Positions 34,299 through 44,329 of a stretch of 64,000 bases of DNA are shown here, piece by piece. A program made the position numbers and the translations under genes. How positions within the stretch are numbered: the stretch's first letter is position 1; every line of letters begins with the position of its first letter. The DNA comes from Actinoplanes cyaneus (lineage in GTDB: Bacteria > Actinomycetota > Actinomycetes > Mycobacteriales > Micromonosporaceae): contig NZ_BOMH01000020.1 in the NCBI RefSeq assembly GCF_016862095.1, forward strand, positions 124,001-188,000, in the 5' to 3' direction. Under the pieces are notes generated by a model that saw nothing but the letters and a program-made list of their open reading frames with translations, had not been told where the DNA came from and made no database searches.

Positions 34299-35408
34299 AT
34301 GGGGGACGGCTACGAGGCCCGGCTGTCGCCGCGGTGGCGGCGCGCCCTGCTGCTGCTGGCAACGGTGCTGGTCTCGCCCGCGTTCTGGCTGGGCACCACC
34401 GGTCTGCCCGCCGCTCCGGCCCGGGTCTGCGCGATCGTGCTGGCCGTGGGCCAGGTCGCCGCCCTGTGGTGGCTGGACCGGGCGCCGCGGCCGGTCACAG
34501 CGGGGATCCTGCTGGCCGGGGCGGCACTGCAGTTGCTGGTGCCGGGGTTCGGGCCGGGGCTGGCGTTCGTGGTGCTGTGCACGTTCGCGTGGGCGAGACC
34601 GGCCGGCGAGAGTCTGTGGGCGCTGGGCGCGGCGATCGTCGCGGTGTGCGGGCCGGCCGCGATTCAGGGGCGGTGGCTGCTGGCCGCTGGGTGGCTGGCC
34701 GCTTCGCTGCTGGCGTGGAGCTGGGGCGCGCTGGGCCGAGCCCGCGCCGCGCGGCAGGAGTGGGAGCGGCGGCGGGCGGTGCTGGAGGAGCGCGGGCGGA
34801 TCGCCCGGGAGCTGCACGACGTGCTGGCCCACACGGTGTCGGTGATGGTGGTGCAGGCCGCTGCCGCCGACGATGTCTTCGAGCTGAATCCGGCCCAGGC
34901 CCGGGCCGCGATCCGGCGCACCGAGACGGCGGGGCGCGAGGCGCTGGCCGAATTGCGGACCTTTCTGCGTACGGTGCGTGACGGCGACGAGGCGCACGAC
35001 GCGTCCCCGCAGCCGGGCCTGGCCGGTGTCGAGCAGCTCGCCGCGACGATGAGTGGTGCCGGGCTGGCGGTGACCGTGCGCCGGGAGGGTGACGGTGAGC
35101 CGCCTGCCGGGGTGCAGCTCGGGGCGTACCGGATCGTGCAGGAGGCGCTGACCAACACGCTGCGGCACTCGGGCGCACGCACAGCGGACGTCCTGGTCCG
35201 GATCACCGGCACGGCGGTGGAGGTCGAGGTGTGCGACGACGGCAACGGCGGGGCCGGCAGCACGCCCGGCAACGGCATCCGCGGCATGCGGGAACGGGCC
35301 GCGCTGCTCAACGGCGCCCTCACCGCCGAGCCGGGCCCGGACGGCGGCTTCCGGGTGCGGGCACGACTCCCCCTGGGGAGCGCCCATCTGAGCAAGGGAG
35401 ACGCCTGA
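34299..35408 (+). CDS. NarL-type sensor histidine kinase
   Basis: 369 residues. Four to five hydrophobic helices fill the first ~145 residues, followed by a HisKA_3 dimerisation domain (RGRIARELHDVLAHTVSVMVVQAAAA, phospho-His near residue 173) and an HATPase domain with the N box QEALTNTLRHSGA and the G box GNGIRGMRERAALLNGALTAEPGPDGGFRVRARLP. GGGGGC precedes the ATG. It is paired with the response regulator 16 bp downstream. The signal sensed is unknown. The promoter region is the 18-bp minisatellite. Confidence 0.9.
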   Translation: MGDGYEARLSPRWRRALLLLATVLVSPAFWLGTTGLPAAPARVCAIVLAVGQVAALWWLDRAPRPVTAGILLAGAALQLLVPGFGPGLAFVVLCTFAWARPAGESLWALGAAIVAVCGPAAIQGRWLLAAGWLAASLLAWSWGALGRARAARQEWERRRAVLEERGRIARELHDVLAHTVSVMVVQAAAADDVFELNPAQARAAIRRTETAGREALAELRTFLRTVRDGDEAHDASPQPGLAGVEQLAATMSGAGLAVTVRREGDGEPPAGVQLGAYRIVQEALTNTLRHSGARTADVLVRITGTAVEVEVCDDGNGGAGSTPGNGIRGMRERAALLNGALTAEPGPDGGFRVRARLPLGSAHLSKGDA

Positions 35409-35424
35409 TGAGGGGAACCGCCGC

Positions 35425-36087
35425 ATGAGTGTCCGAGTGTTGATCGTGGACGATCAGGCGCTGGTCCGCGTCGGCTTCCGCATGATCATCGATGCGCGGG
35501 ACGATCTCGAGGTGGTGGGCGAGGCGGGTGACGGCGAGCAGGCGGTGCGGCTCGCCGGGCAGACGCGGCCCGACGTCGTCCTGATGGATGTCCGCATGCC
35601 CGGGATGGACGGCCTGACCGCGACGGCCCGGCTGACCGCGGCCCCCGACCCGCCTCGCGTGATCATGCTGACGACCTATGACCTGGACGAGTCGCTCTAC
35701 GCCGCGTTGCGGGCCGGGGCGAGCGGATTCCTGCTCAAGGATGTCCGTCCCGGCGATCTGGTCGAGGCGATCCGGGTCGTGGCGCGCGGCGAGGCCCTGC
35801 TCGCCCCGACCGCGACCCGGCGGCTGCTGGACCATTTCGTCGCCGCGGACCTGACCCCGCCCGGCGCCGACGCCCGCCTGGACCGGCTGACCGGTCGTGA
35901 GCGCGAGGTCCTGGAGTTGCTGGCCCGCGGCGCGTCGAACGCGGAGATCGCCACGCAGTTGACCGTCACGGAGGCCACCGTGAAGACCCATGTCTCGGCG
36001 GTGCTGCGCAAACTCGACGTGCGGGACCGGGTCCAGGCGGTCGTGCTCGCCTACGATCTGGGGGTCGTCCGGCCGAGGTCATCCTGA
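35425..36087 (+). CDS. NarL/LuxR-type response regulator
   Basis: 220 residues: a receiver domain with acidic pair Asp9-Asp10, phospho-acceptor Asp55 in VVLMDVRMPGMDG and switch Thr/Lys in LTTYD / GFLLKDV, then a LuxR helix-turn-helix (LTGREREVLELLARGASNAEIATQLTVTEATVKTHVSAVLRKLDVRDRVQAVVLA). Cognate partner of the kinase at 34299. The downstream membrane-protein gene, 66 bp away, is a likely target or functional neighbour. Confidence 0.92.
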   Translation: MSVRVLIVDDQALVRVGFRMIIDARDDLEVVGEAGDGEQAVRLAGQTRPDVVLMDVRMPGMDGLTATARLTAAPDPPRVIMLTTYDLDESLYAALRAGASGFLLKDVRPGDLVEAIRVVARGEALLAPTATRRLLDHFVAADLTPPGADARLDRLTGREREVLELLARGASNAEIATQLTVTEATVKTHVSAVLRKLDVRDRVQAVVLAYDLGVVRPRSS

Positions 36088-36153
36088 AGTCGTAGAGGGA
36101 AGACCGGTCTCGGGCCGGAGGATCGGCGACGACGGAATTCCTAGCGTCGTGGC

Positions 36154-37623
36154 ATGACGAAGAAGACCGTTGTCGCCCTGCTGGTCACGAACCTCGCGGT
36201 GAGTGTGCTCTTCGCGCTGATCACGCTGCTCCTGCACGACCCGATCCTCGCCTACCAGCACGGGCACGACCCTTCGGCGGATCCGGCGGCGCTCTCCCGG
36301 ACACTGTGGACCCGGCCGTTGCCGATCCTTGGCGTGGCCATGCTCTACGCCCGGTTCGTCCGTCAGTTGCTGGCCGGCGACCCGCGAGCGCTGCGCCGGG
36401 TCCGGATCGTCTCCGCCGCCGGGCTGATCGGTGTCGGCTGGCTGCTGCTCAGCGGCGAGTACCCGGCCTGGCTCCGGATCGTCGAGGGCGTCCAGCTGCT
36501 GCTCCTGGCCGCGCTGGTGATCACGGTGAATCTGCGGGCCGTCCGGTCCGCGTTCGACGCCCCGATTCCGGCCGACTCCCGCCCGCGAAACCGGCGGGCG
36601 GCGTGGACCCTGGTCCTGCTGGCGCCGGTGGTGGCCGAGCTCATGCTGGGCAACATCCCGGTGCGTCAGCTCTGGGCGTTCCCGGCCTTCATCCCGATCT
36701 ACGGCGCCGGGGCGCTGCTGATCCGCGAGGTCACCCGCCGCACCGGACGCGGCGTTGCGACGATGCTGCTGCTGGGTCTCGCCTACGGCCTGATCGAGGA
36801 GGGCCTGGTCCTGCAGAGCCTGACCAGCCCGACGATCTACCGCGCGGCGCAGTGGGCGCCGCGGCTGCTGTGCGTGAACAGTGCCTACACCGAGCTGAAC
36901 CTGGTCTACCACCCGGTCTTCAGCATCACGATCCCGATTGTCCTGACCGAGCTGTTGTTCGCGCGGCACGGCCGGCTGCCGTACCTGCGCCGGGGCGGCC
37001 TGATCGCCACCGGGGTCGTCGCGGTGCTGGGCGCGCTGCTGGTGCGGTTCGCGGTGCTGCCGTCGGAGGACCCCGGCTACACGATGCCGGTGGTCGCTGC
37101 CGCTGCCGTTCTCGCCGTCGCGCTGCTGGTCACGGTCATTGCTTTGCGCGTACGTCGTGAGCCCGCCAGCCGCACCGCCACCGCCACGAGGGTCCTCTCC
37201 CCCGCCGTGACGGCCGTCGTGACCGGCGCCGGCGCGTTCGCGTTCGTCGCGCTGCTGTTCCCGTTCGCCGGTTCCGAGCAGTCGTTCTTCACCCACGGCG
37301 CCTGGGCGTTCGCCCCGATGGCCGCCGCGGCGGGGATCACGGCCGGCACGGGTCTCCTCCTGCGCCGGTGGACGGCGGCCCGGTCCTGGACCCGTGCCCA
37401 CCTGTTCGGGGCCGTCCTGGGAGCGACCGTCGGCCACGCCGTGTTCGGTCTGGTGGCCAACGCCGGGACGCTCGCGGACCGGTTGTTCCTGGGAACGTTG
37501 ACGCTACTCACCGTGGTTCTGGGAACGATGGCGCTGCGCCGGACGAGGCCGGACCAGGCAGTGCCGAACCAGGCGGTACCGGACCAGACGGTAACGGACC
37601 GAGCGGTTACGGACCGGCGCTAA
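36154..37623 (+). CDS. Polytopic membrane protein, unknown function
   Basis: 489 residues with about twelve predicted membrane helices and no family I can name with confidence. A conserved-looking GLAYGLIEEGLVLQS motif (two adjacent Glu in a membrane segment) is reminiscent of CPBP-type intramembrane proteases or FtsX-independent permease cores, but the second CPBP motif is not evident. The C-terminus is hydrophilic and repetitive (PDQAVPNQAVPDQTVTDRAVTDRR), derived from a 15-nt DNA repeat of CCGGACCAG-type units at about 37549-37620. CCTAGCGTCGTGGC precedes the ATG, a possible leaderless-type promoter. It follows the two-component genes on the same strand, suggesting it is regulated by or contributes to that system. 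Confidence 0.7.
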   Translation: MTKKTVVALLVTNLAVSVLFALITLLLHDPILAYQHGHDPSADPAALSRTLWTRPLPILGVAMLYARFVRQLLAGDPRALRRVRIVSAAGLIGVGWLLLSGEYPAWLRIVEGVQLLLLAALVITVNLRAVRSAFDAPIPADSRPRNRRAAWTLVLLAPVVAELMLGNIPVRQLWAFPAFIPIYGAGALLIREVTRRTGRGVATMLLLGLAYGLIEEGLVLQSLTSPTIYRAAQWAPRLLCVNSAYTELNLVYHPVFSITIPIVLTELLFARHGRLPYLRRGGLIATGVVAVLGALLVRFAVLPSEDPGYTMPVVAAAAVLAVALLVTVIALRVRREPASRTATATRVLSPAVTAVVTGAGAFAFVALLFPFAGSEQSFFTHGAWAFAPMAAAAGITAGTGLLLRRWTAARSWTRAHLFGAVLGATVGHAVFGLVANAGTLADRLFLGTLTLLTVVLGTMALRRTRPDQAVPNQAVPDQTVTDRAVTDRR

Positions 37624-37642
37624 CGGACGGAACGGTCCGGGC

Positions 37643-38290
37643 TCATGTGGCCTGAGGGAAGACCTTCTCGACCATGGCCAGCAGCGTGGTGGTCAGCAGC
37701 GTGTGCACCTGTTCCCGGGTCAGCGCTCCCCGCTGCAACCATTCCCGGGCCGTGCAGGTCGCCATCCCGACGTAGGCCCGGGCCATCCCCCGCAGCGCCT
37801 CGCCGGGGTCGGCGCCGAGCCCGGTCGCGGTCAGGATGCTGTCCGCGGCGACGTCGACGGCCTCGGCGATGACCTGGTCGACGTCGGGGTCCCCGGCCAT
37901 CCCGCCGGCGGTGATCGCGGCCAGCCAGGAGGTGCTGTGCCGGGAGACCACGTCGAGGAACCAGCCGACGATCGCGTCGGCGCGCTCGGCGGGGCCGCCG
38001 TCGGGCAGGAGCGAGAGGGCCACCTCGGGCACGGTCAGCATCACCCGTACGACTTCGAGGTAGAGCTCCTTCTTCGTCCCGAAGTAGTGGTTGACCAGCC
38101 CCCGGGCCACTCCGGCGTCACGGGCCACGTCGGTGGTGGAGACCTCCGGGTACGGCCGCTCGCCGAACAGGCGCACGGCGACGGAGAGGATCTGTTCGCG
38201 CCGGGCGTCCGGTTCCAGCCGGCGTCCCCTGATCACCGGCGGGCGCAGCGCCCCGGCGGCCGGGGCGGGCGGCGTTCCTGCTGACGACAC
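37643..38290 (-). CDS. TetR-family regulator (fatty-acid degradation type)
   Basis: 215 residues from GTG 38290 (AAGG 8 nt upstream). The N-terminal helix-turn-helix is RREQILSVAVRLFGERPYPEVSTTDVARDAGVARGLVNHYFGTKKELYLEV; the C-terminal ligand domain is longer and hydrophobic. A longer reading from 38431 would run into the divergent fadE start and is rejected. Divergent from fadE-fadA-fadB, it is likely the acyl-CoA-responsive repressor of that operon and of itself. Convergent with the membrane-protein gene, 19 bp apart. Confidence 0.86.
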   Translation of the reverse strand: MSSAGTPPAPAAGALRPPVIRGRRLEPDARREQILSVAVRLFGERPYPEVSTTDVARDAGVARGLVNHYFGTKKELYLEVVRVMLTVPEVALSLLPDGGPAERADAIVGWFLDVVSRHSTSWLAAITAGGMAGDPDVDQVIAEAVDVAADSILTATGLGADPGEALRGMARAYVGMATCTAREWLQRGALTREQVHTLLTTTLLAMVEKVFPQAT

Positions 38291-38314
38291 GTTCGTGACC
38301 TTACGGCACGTCGA

Positions 38315-38390
38315 TTCATCGGGCTCCGAGATGCGTGGTGCGTCGATGTTTTCATCGGGCGAACAGATGGATGACGCCAATTCATCGCGA
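38315..38390. promoter_or_regulatory. Three TTCATCGSG direct repeats between TetR gene and fadE
   Basis: TTCATCGGGC occurs at 38315-38324 and 38351-38360, and TTCATCGCGA at 38381-38390. Spacing of 36 and 30 nt places them on similar faces of the helix. They may be regulator-binding sites. Confidence 0.35.
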
Positions 38391-38393
38391 GCT

Positions 38394-38412
38394 TGTTGAC
38401 AGAGCGCCAACA
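38394..38412. promoter_or_regulatory. Putative TetR operator and -35 at fadE
   Basis: TGTTG-N9-CAACA is an inverted repeat overlapping a good -35 hexamer TTGACA (38396-38401), 19 bp before the fadE ATG. TetR-type fatty-acid regulators often bind such TGTTG/CAACA dyads; a matching -10 is not obvious. Confidence 0.4.
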
Positions 38413-38430
38413 GTGATCGAGGGTGTGTCA

Positions 38431-39592
38431 ATGTCGACGCCTGGACTGGACGGCTACGCCGAGCCGTGGCGCAAGCCGGAACACGACGACCTGGCCGAGA
38501 TGGCCCGCGCCTTCTTCCTGAAGGAGGTGGTGCCGCACACGGCCCGCCTCGAACAGCAGGGCCACCCCGACCGGGCGCACTACCTCAAGGCCGGCGAGCT
38601 CGGCCTGCTCGGTCTTTCCGTCCCGGAGGAGTACGGCGGCGGGGGCGGCGACTTCACCCACGAGGCGGTGATGTTGCACGAGCAGCAGCTGGCCGGTGAG
38701 GGCAGTCTGGGCCTGGCCGTGCACAGCGGGATCGTGACGGGCTACCTGAACGCGTACGGCACCGAGGAGCAGAAGCGGCGCTGGCTCCCGAAGCTCTGCT
38801 CGGGTGAGATGATCGGCGCGATCGCGATGACCGAGCCGGCCGGCGGGTCGGACGTCCAGGCGATACGGACCCGTGCGGTCCGGACCGGCGAGGACTACCT
38901 CGTGACCGGCTCCAAAACCTTCATCACCAATGGGTATCTGGCGGACCTATTGGTCCTGGCGGTCAAGACCGATCAGTCCGCCAAGGCGCACGGCATCTCG
39001 CTGCTGGTCTGCGAGCTGGACGACGACGCGCCCGGTTTCCGGCGGGGACGCAACCTGGAGAAGATCGGGCTGCACGCGAACGACACCGCGGAGCTGTTCT
39101 TCGACGAGTTCCGGGTGCCGGCCGCGAACCTGCTGGGCGGGGAGCAGGCCGAGAACACCGGCTTCTACCAGCTCATGCGGCAGCTCCCGCAGGAACGGCT
39201 GGTGATCGGCGTCGGCGCGGTGGCCGCGATGCAGCGCGCGGTCGGGCTCGCCACGGCGTACGCGAAGGAGCGAACCGCCTTCGGCAAGCCGCTCGTGGGG
39301 CACCAGAACACCCGCATGGTGCTGGCCGAGTGCGCGACCCGGACCCGGGTGTCACGAGTTTTCCTGGACGATTGCATCGCCCGGCACCAGCGGGGTGAAC
39401 TGGACGTGGCGACGGCCGCGATGGCCAAGCTCCACCTGACCGAGGGACAGTGCGAGGTGGTGGACCGCTGCCTGCAGATCTTCGGCGGGTACGGCTACAC
39501 CACCGAGTACCCGATCGCCCGGATGTACGCCGACGCCCGGGTGCAGAAGATCTACGGCGGCACCAACGAGATCATGAAGGAGCTGATCGCCC

Positions 39593-39603
<11 letters not shown>
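38431..39603 (+). CDS. fadE: Acyl-CoA dehydrogenase
   Basis: 390 residues. FAD-dependent first step of beta-oxidation. [44 protein letters not shown] and YVQERQAFGKP-like [19 protein letters not shown] are family signatures, with [40 protein letters not shown] at the end. The position usually holding the catalytic Glu (YEGT) is Gly (YGGT); instead Glu255 in LPQERLVIG occupies the catalytic position of long-chain and isovaleryl-CoA dehydrogenases, so a long- or branched-chain substrate is likely. First gene of fadE-fadA-fadB, divergent from TetR. The next gene overlaps its end by 11 nt. Confidence 0.92.
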
Positions 39604-40818
<1,215 letters not shown>

Positions 40819-40822
<4 letters not shown>

Positions 40823-42849
40823 TCGACTACTCGAAGGACGACGCCGGGATCGTCACGCTGACGATGAATGACCCGGACCAATCGGCCAACACGATGAATG
40901 CCGCCTACGTGGCCGCCATGACCGCCGCCCTCGACCGCCTGGAGGCCGAGAAGGAGCAGGTCACCGGCGTGATCGTGGCGAGCGGCAAGACCACGTTCTT
41001 CGCCGGCGGTGACCTGCCGACGATGAGCACGGCCCGGCCGGAGGACGCGCCCGCGCTGTTCGAGCTGCTCGGCACGATCAAGCGGGATCTGCGACGGCTG
41101 GAGACGTACGGACGGCCGGTCGTCGCCGCGATCAACGGCGCGGCCCTGGGCGGTGGCTTCGAGATCGCGCTCGCCTGCCACCACCGCATCGCCCTGGACG
41201 CGCCCGGCACGCGCGTCGGGTTCCCGGAGGTCACGCTGGGTCTGCTGCCCGGGGCGGGCGGCGTGACCCGGACGGTCCGGATGCTCGGCATCGCCCCGGC
41301 ACTGACGACCTGGCTGCTCACCGGCAAACGGCTCAAGCCGGCCGCGGCCCGGGACGCCGGCATGATCGACGAGGTCGTCGCCACGCCCGACGAGCTGATC
41401 ACGCGCGCGCGGGAGTGGATCGCGGCGAACCCGGACGCGGCCCAGCCGTGGGACCGGCCCGGCTACCGGATGCCCGGCGGCACCCCGGCCACCCCGAAGC
41501 TCGCCCTGCAGCTGCCGGCGTTCCCGGCCACCCTGCGCAAGCAGCTCAAGGGCAACCGGATGCCGGCGCCCGAGGCGATCCTGGAGACGGCGGTCGAGGG
41601 CGCGCAGGTCGACCTCGAGACCGCGTTCACCATCGAGACGCGGCGGCTGATCACGCTGCTCACCGGCCGGGTCGCGAAGAACATGATCGGCGCGTTCTTC
41701 TTCGACATGAAGGCGGTCAACGGCGGCGCGGCCCGCCCGGACGCCGAGGTCGCCCCGGCCACGAAGGTCGCGGTGCTCGGCGCCGGGATGATGGGCGCCG
41801 GGATCGCGTACGCGTGCGCCCGCGCGGGCCTGCCCGTCGTGGTCAAGGACGTCTCCGCCGAGGCCGCGGCACGTGCGGTGGCCGAGGGCGACCCGGCGGT
41901 GCTGGCCCGGATCACGCCGACCGCCGACGTCGAGGACCTACGCGGCTGTGACGTGGTGATCGAGGCGGTCTTCGAGGACCCGAAGCTCAAGCACCAGGTG
42001 TTCGCCGAGGTCGAGCCGGTGCTCGCGCCGGGCGCGCTGCTCGCCTCGAACACGTCGACGCTGCCGATCACCGGGCTCGCCGGCGGCGTGTCCCGGCCGG
42101 CCGACTTCATCGGCATGCACTTCTTCTCCCCGGTCGGCAAGATGCCCCTGCTGGAGATCGTGGTCGGCGAGCAGACCTCGGACGCCGCGATCGCCCGCGC
42201 GTTCGACCTGGGCCGCCGGATCGGCAAGACACCGATCGTGGTCAACGATGGGCGCGGGTTCTTCACCAGCCGGGTGATCGGCCAGTTCATCAACGAGGCG
42301 GTCACCATGGTCGCCGAGGGGGTGCCGGCCGCGTCGGTCGAGCAGGCGGCGCTGCAGGCCGGCTACCCGACCGGGCCGCTCGCGCTGGCCGACGAGGTCA
42401 CGCTCACGCTGATGGGCAAGATCCACAAGGCGTACGTGGCGGCCGGGGTGAACGTGGGCTACGAGAAGGCGCACGCGCTGGTGCAGGACCTGCTGGAGAA
42501 CCACGGGCGGGCGGGCCGCTCGTCGGGGAAGGGCTTCTACGCGTACGAGAACGGTCGCCGCGGCCGGCTCTGGAGCGGGCTGGCCGGGCTCGCCACCGAC
42601 GCCGGTCGCGCCGTGCCCTTCGCCGACCTGCAGGAACGTCTGCTGTTCAGCGAGGCTCTGGACGCGCTGCGCTGCCGGGCCGAGGGGGTGCTGCGCACCG
42701 ACGCGGACGGCAACATCGGCTCGATCCTCGGCATCGGCTTCCCGGCCTGGACGGGCGGCGTCATCCGGTACGTCGAGCAGCACCCCGACTTCAAGGGCCG
42801 CGCCTCGGAGCTGGCGGCGCGATACGGCGAGCGGTTCGCCCCGGCATGA
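40819..42849 (+). CDS. fadB: Enoyl-CoA hydratase / 3-hydroxyacyl-CoA dehydrogenase fusion
   Basis: 676 residues. The N-terminal hydratase carries the two catalytic glutamates, Glu115 in [15 protein letters not shown] and Glu137 in [15 protein letters not shown]. The C-terminal dehydrogenase begins with the NAD-binding [14 protein letters not shown] (about residue 320) and has the catalytic His434 in [17 protein letters not shown], followed by GFFTSRVIG and [12 protein letters not shown]. Overlaps fadA by 4 nt. Completes the inner steps of fatty-acid beta-oxidation in one polypeptide. Confidence 0.94.
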
Positions 42850-42895
42850 GCCCCGCCGCCGGGGACCCGCAGCGCATGCCGGAGGAGGGCACCGC

Positions 42896-43978
42896 ATGGG
42901 CGCGCTGAACGGCATCCGGGTCGTCGAGCTGGCCGGGCTCGCTCCCGGCCCGTTCGGCTGCATGGTGCTGGCCGACCTCGGCGCCGACGTCGTGCTCGTC
43001 GACCGGCCCGGCGGGGCGGGACCGCTCGTTCCGCCGCCCGGTCCGCTGCAGCGTGGCCGGCGGGCGGTCGCCCTGGACCTCAAGACCCCGGACGGACTGG
43101 CCGGTCTGCTGTCGCTGGCCGAGCGGGCGGACGTCCTGGTCGAGGGCTTCCGTCCCGGGGTCGCCGAACGCCTCGGCTTCGGCCCGGAGACCTGCGAGAA
43201 GATCAACCCCCGGCTGGTGTACGCACGGATGACCGGCTGGGGACAGGACGGTCCGCTCGCCGCGGCGGCGGGTCACGACATCGACTACCTGGCCGTCGCC
43301 GGGGCGCTGGAGCCGCTGGGCCGTGCCGGGGACCGCCCGCACGCCCCGATCAACCTGCTCGCCGACTTCGCCGGGGGCGGCATGCTGCTCGCCGTCGGGG
43401 TGCTCGCCGCGCTGCTGGAACGGGAACGGTCCGGGCGCGGCCAGGTCGTCGACGCGGCGATGGTGGACGGGTCGGCGCTGCTCACCACGTTCCTGCACGG
43501 GATGATCGGCAACGGGATGTGGCGCGGCGGCCGCGGGGAGAACCTGCTCGACGGCGGGGCACCGTTCTACGACACGTACCAGGCGGCGGACGGCGGCTAC
43601 CTCGCGGTCGGGGCGCTCGAACCGCAGTTCTACGCGGCGCTGCTCACCGGGCTCGGGCTCGACGGCGACCCGGACCTGCCGTCGCAGTTCGAGCGCCGGC
43701 GCTGGCCGGAACTGCGGCAGATCTTCACCGAACGGTTCGCGTCGAGGACCCGGGACGCCTGGGCGGAGATCTTCGCGGGACTCGACGCCTGTGTGAGCCC
43801 GGTCCTCACGCCGGCCGAGGCGCCGCGGCATCCGCACAACCGGGCGCGGTCGACCTTCGTCGAGGTGGGCGGGACGGTGCAACCGGCTCCGGCGCCCCGC
43901 TTCGGCCGTACGCCGGCAAGCGTCCCGGAACCGAGCAGGGCCGCGACCGTACCGGAGATCCTGGCGTCGTGGTCCTGA
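42896..43978 (+). CDS. Family III CoA-transferase / alpha-methylacyl-CoA racemase
   Basis: 360 residues of the CaiB/BaiF family: [83 protein letters not shown], and GHDIDYLAVAGALEPLG with the Asp-Ile-Asp expected of methylacyl-CoA racemases. It would convert (2R)- to (2S)-methylacyl-CoA so that branched fatty acids can enter beta-oxidation, which fits its place 46 bp after fadB and the isovaleryl-type FadE. CGGAGGAGGG precedes the ATG. A CoA-transferase activity is the alternative. Confidence 0.88.
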   Translation: MGALNGIRVVELAGLAPGPFGCMVLADLGADVVLVDRPGGAGPLVPPPGPLQRGRRAVALDLKTPDGLAGLLSLAERADVLVEGFRPGVAERLGFGPETCEKINPRLVYARMTGWGQDGPLAAAAGHDIDYLAVAGALEPLGRAGDRPHAPINLLADFAGGGMLLAVGVLAALLERERSGRGQVVDAAMVDGSALLTTFLHGMIGNGMWRGGRGENLLDGGAPFYDTYQAADGGYLAVGALEPQFYAALLTGLGLDGDPDLPSQFERRRWPELRQIFTERFASRTRDAWAEIFAGLDACVSPVLTPAEAPRHPHNRARSTFVEVGGTVQPAPAPRFGRTPASVPEPSRAATVPEILASWS

Positions 43979-44013
43979 TCTTGGCGTTGAGTTCAAGGGC
44001 CGCTCGGTGAGGG

Positions 44014-44057
44014 GCCGCCCAGCCGGACTGTTTGCCGGACCGGCCCGACTGGGCGGC
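44014..44057. terminator. Hairpin after the fad/racemase operon
   Basis: GCCGCCCAG (44014-44022) pairs with CTGGGCGGC (44049-44057); the loop contains a smaller CCGG...CCGG stem. Located 36 bp after the stop codon. Confidence 0.6.
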
Positions 44058-44285
44058 GTCTGACCGCGGCCGCGAGCCGCGTGTCCGTTTCCGGTCAGAA
44101 TCAGCTTTCGGTCAAATCATGCCGAAGTGCGCAAGGAACTCCAACCGGCGTACGTGGTCTCAACGCCGTCCGGGGTGGAACGGCACGCCCCGGCCGCGGA
44201 ACGTCAGATGGTGCATCACGCCGTCGGCCCGCAACGCCCGGACGCGGGAGAAGGGCCGGTCGCGATCGGCGCCCGGACATGGGGA

Positions 44286-44316
44286 AAGGGCCGGTCGCGC
44301 TCGGCGACCGGCCCTT
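44286..44316. terminator. Hairpin terminator after the chemoreceptor gene
   Basis: Perfect 13-bp stem AAGGGCCGGTCGC / GCGACCGGCCCTT with a 5-nt loop, 13 bp beyond the chemoreceptor stop. Confidence 0.82.
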
Positions 44317-44329
44317 CCCTGACGTCGGA

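Larger units (their letters stand above)
43979..44329. other. Intergenic region with two hairpins
   Basis: 350 bp between the racemase gene and the 3' end of the chemoreceptor gene. No coding sequence is supported. Hairpins at 44014-44057 and 44286-44316 probably terminate the two convergent units; GGGCCGGTCGCG also occurs as an unpaired direct copy near 44262. Confidence 0.65.

Noticed and set aside
33933-35426. 497-codon minus-strand frame spanning the 18-bp repeats and the histidine kinase
   Set aside because: The repeat segment encodes a LLAVPS-type hydrophobic peptide only because the 18-nt unit is open; the rest is antisense to the kinase with no domain.
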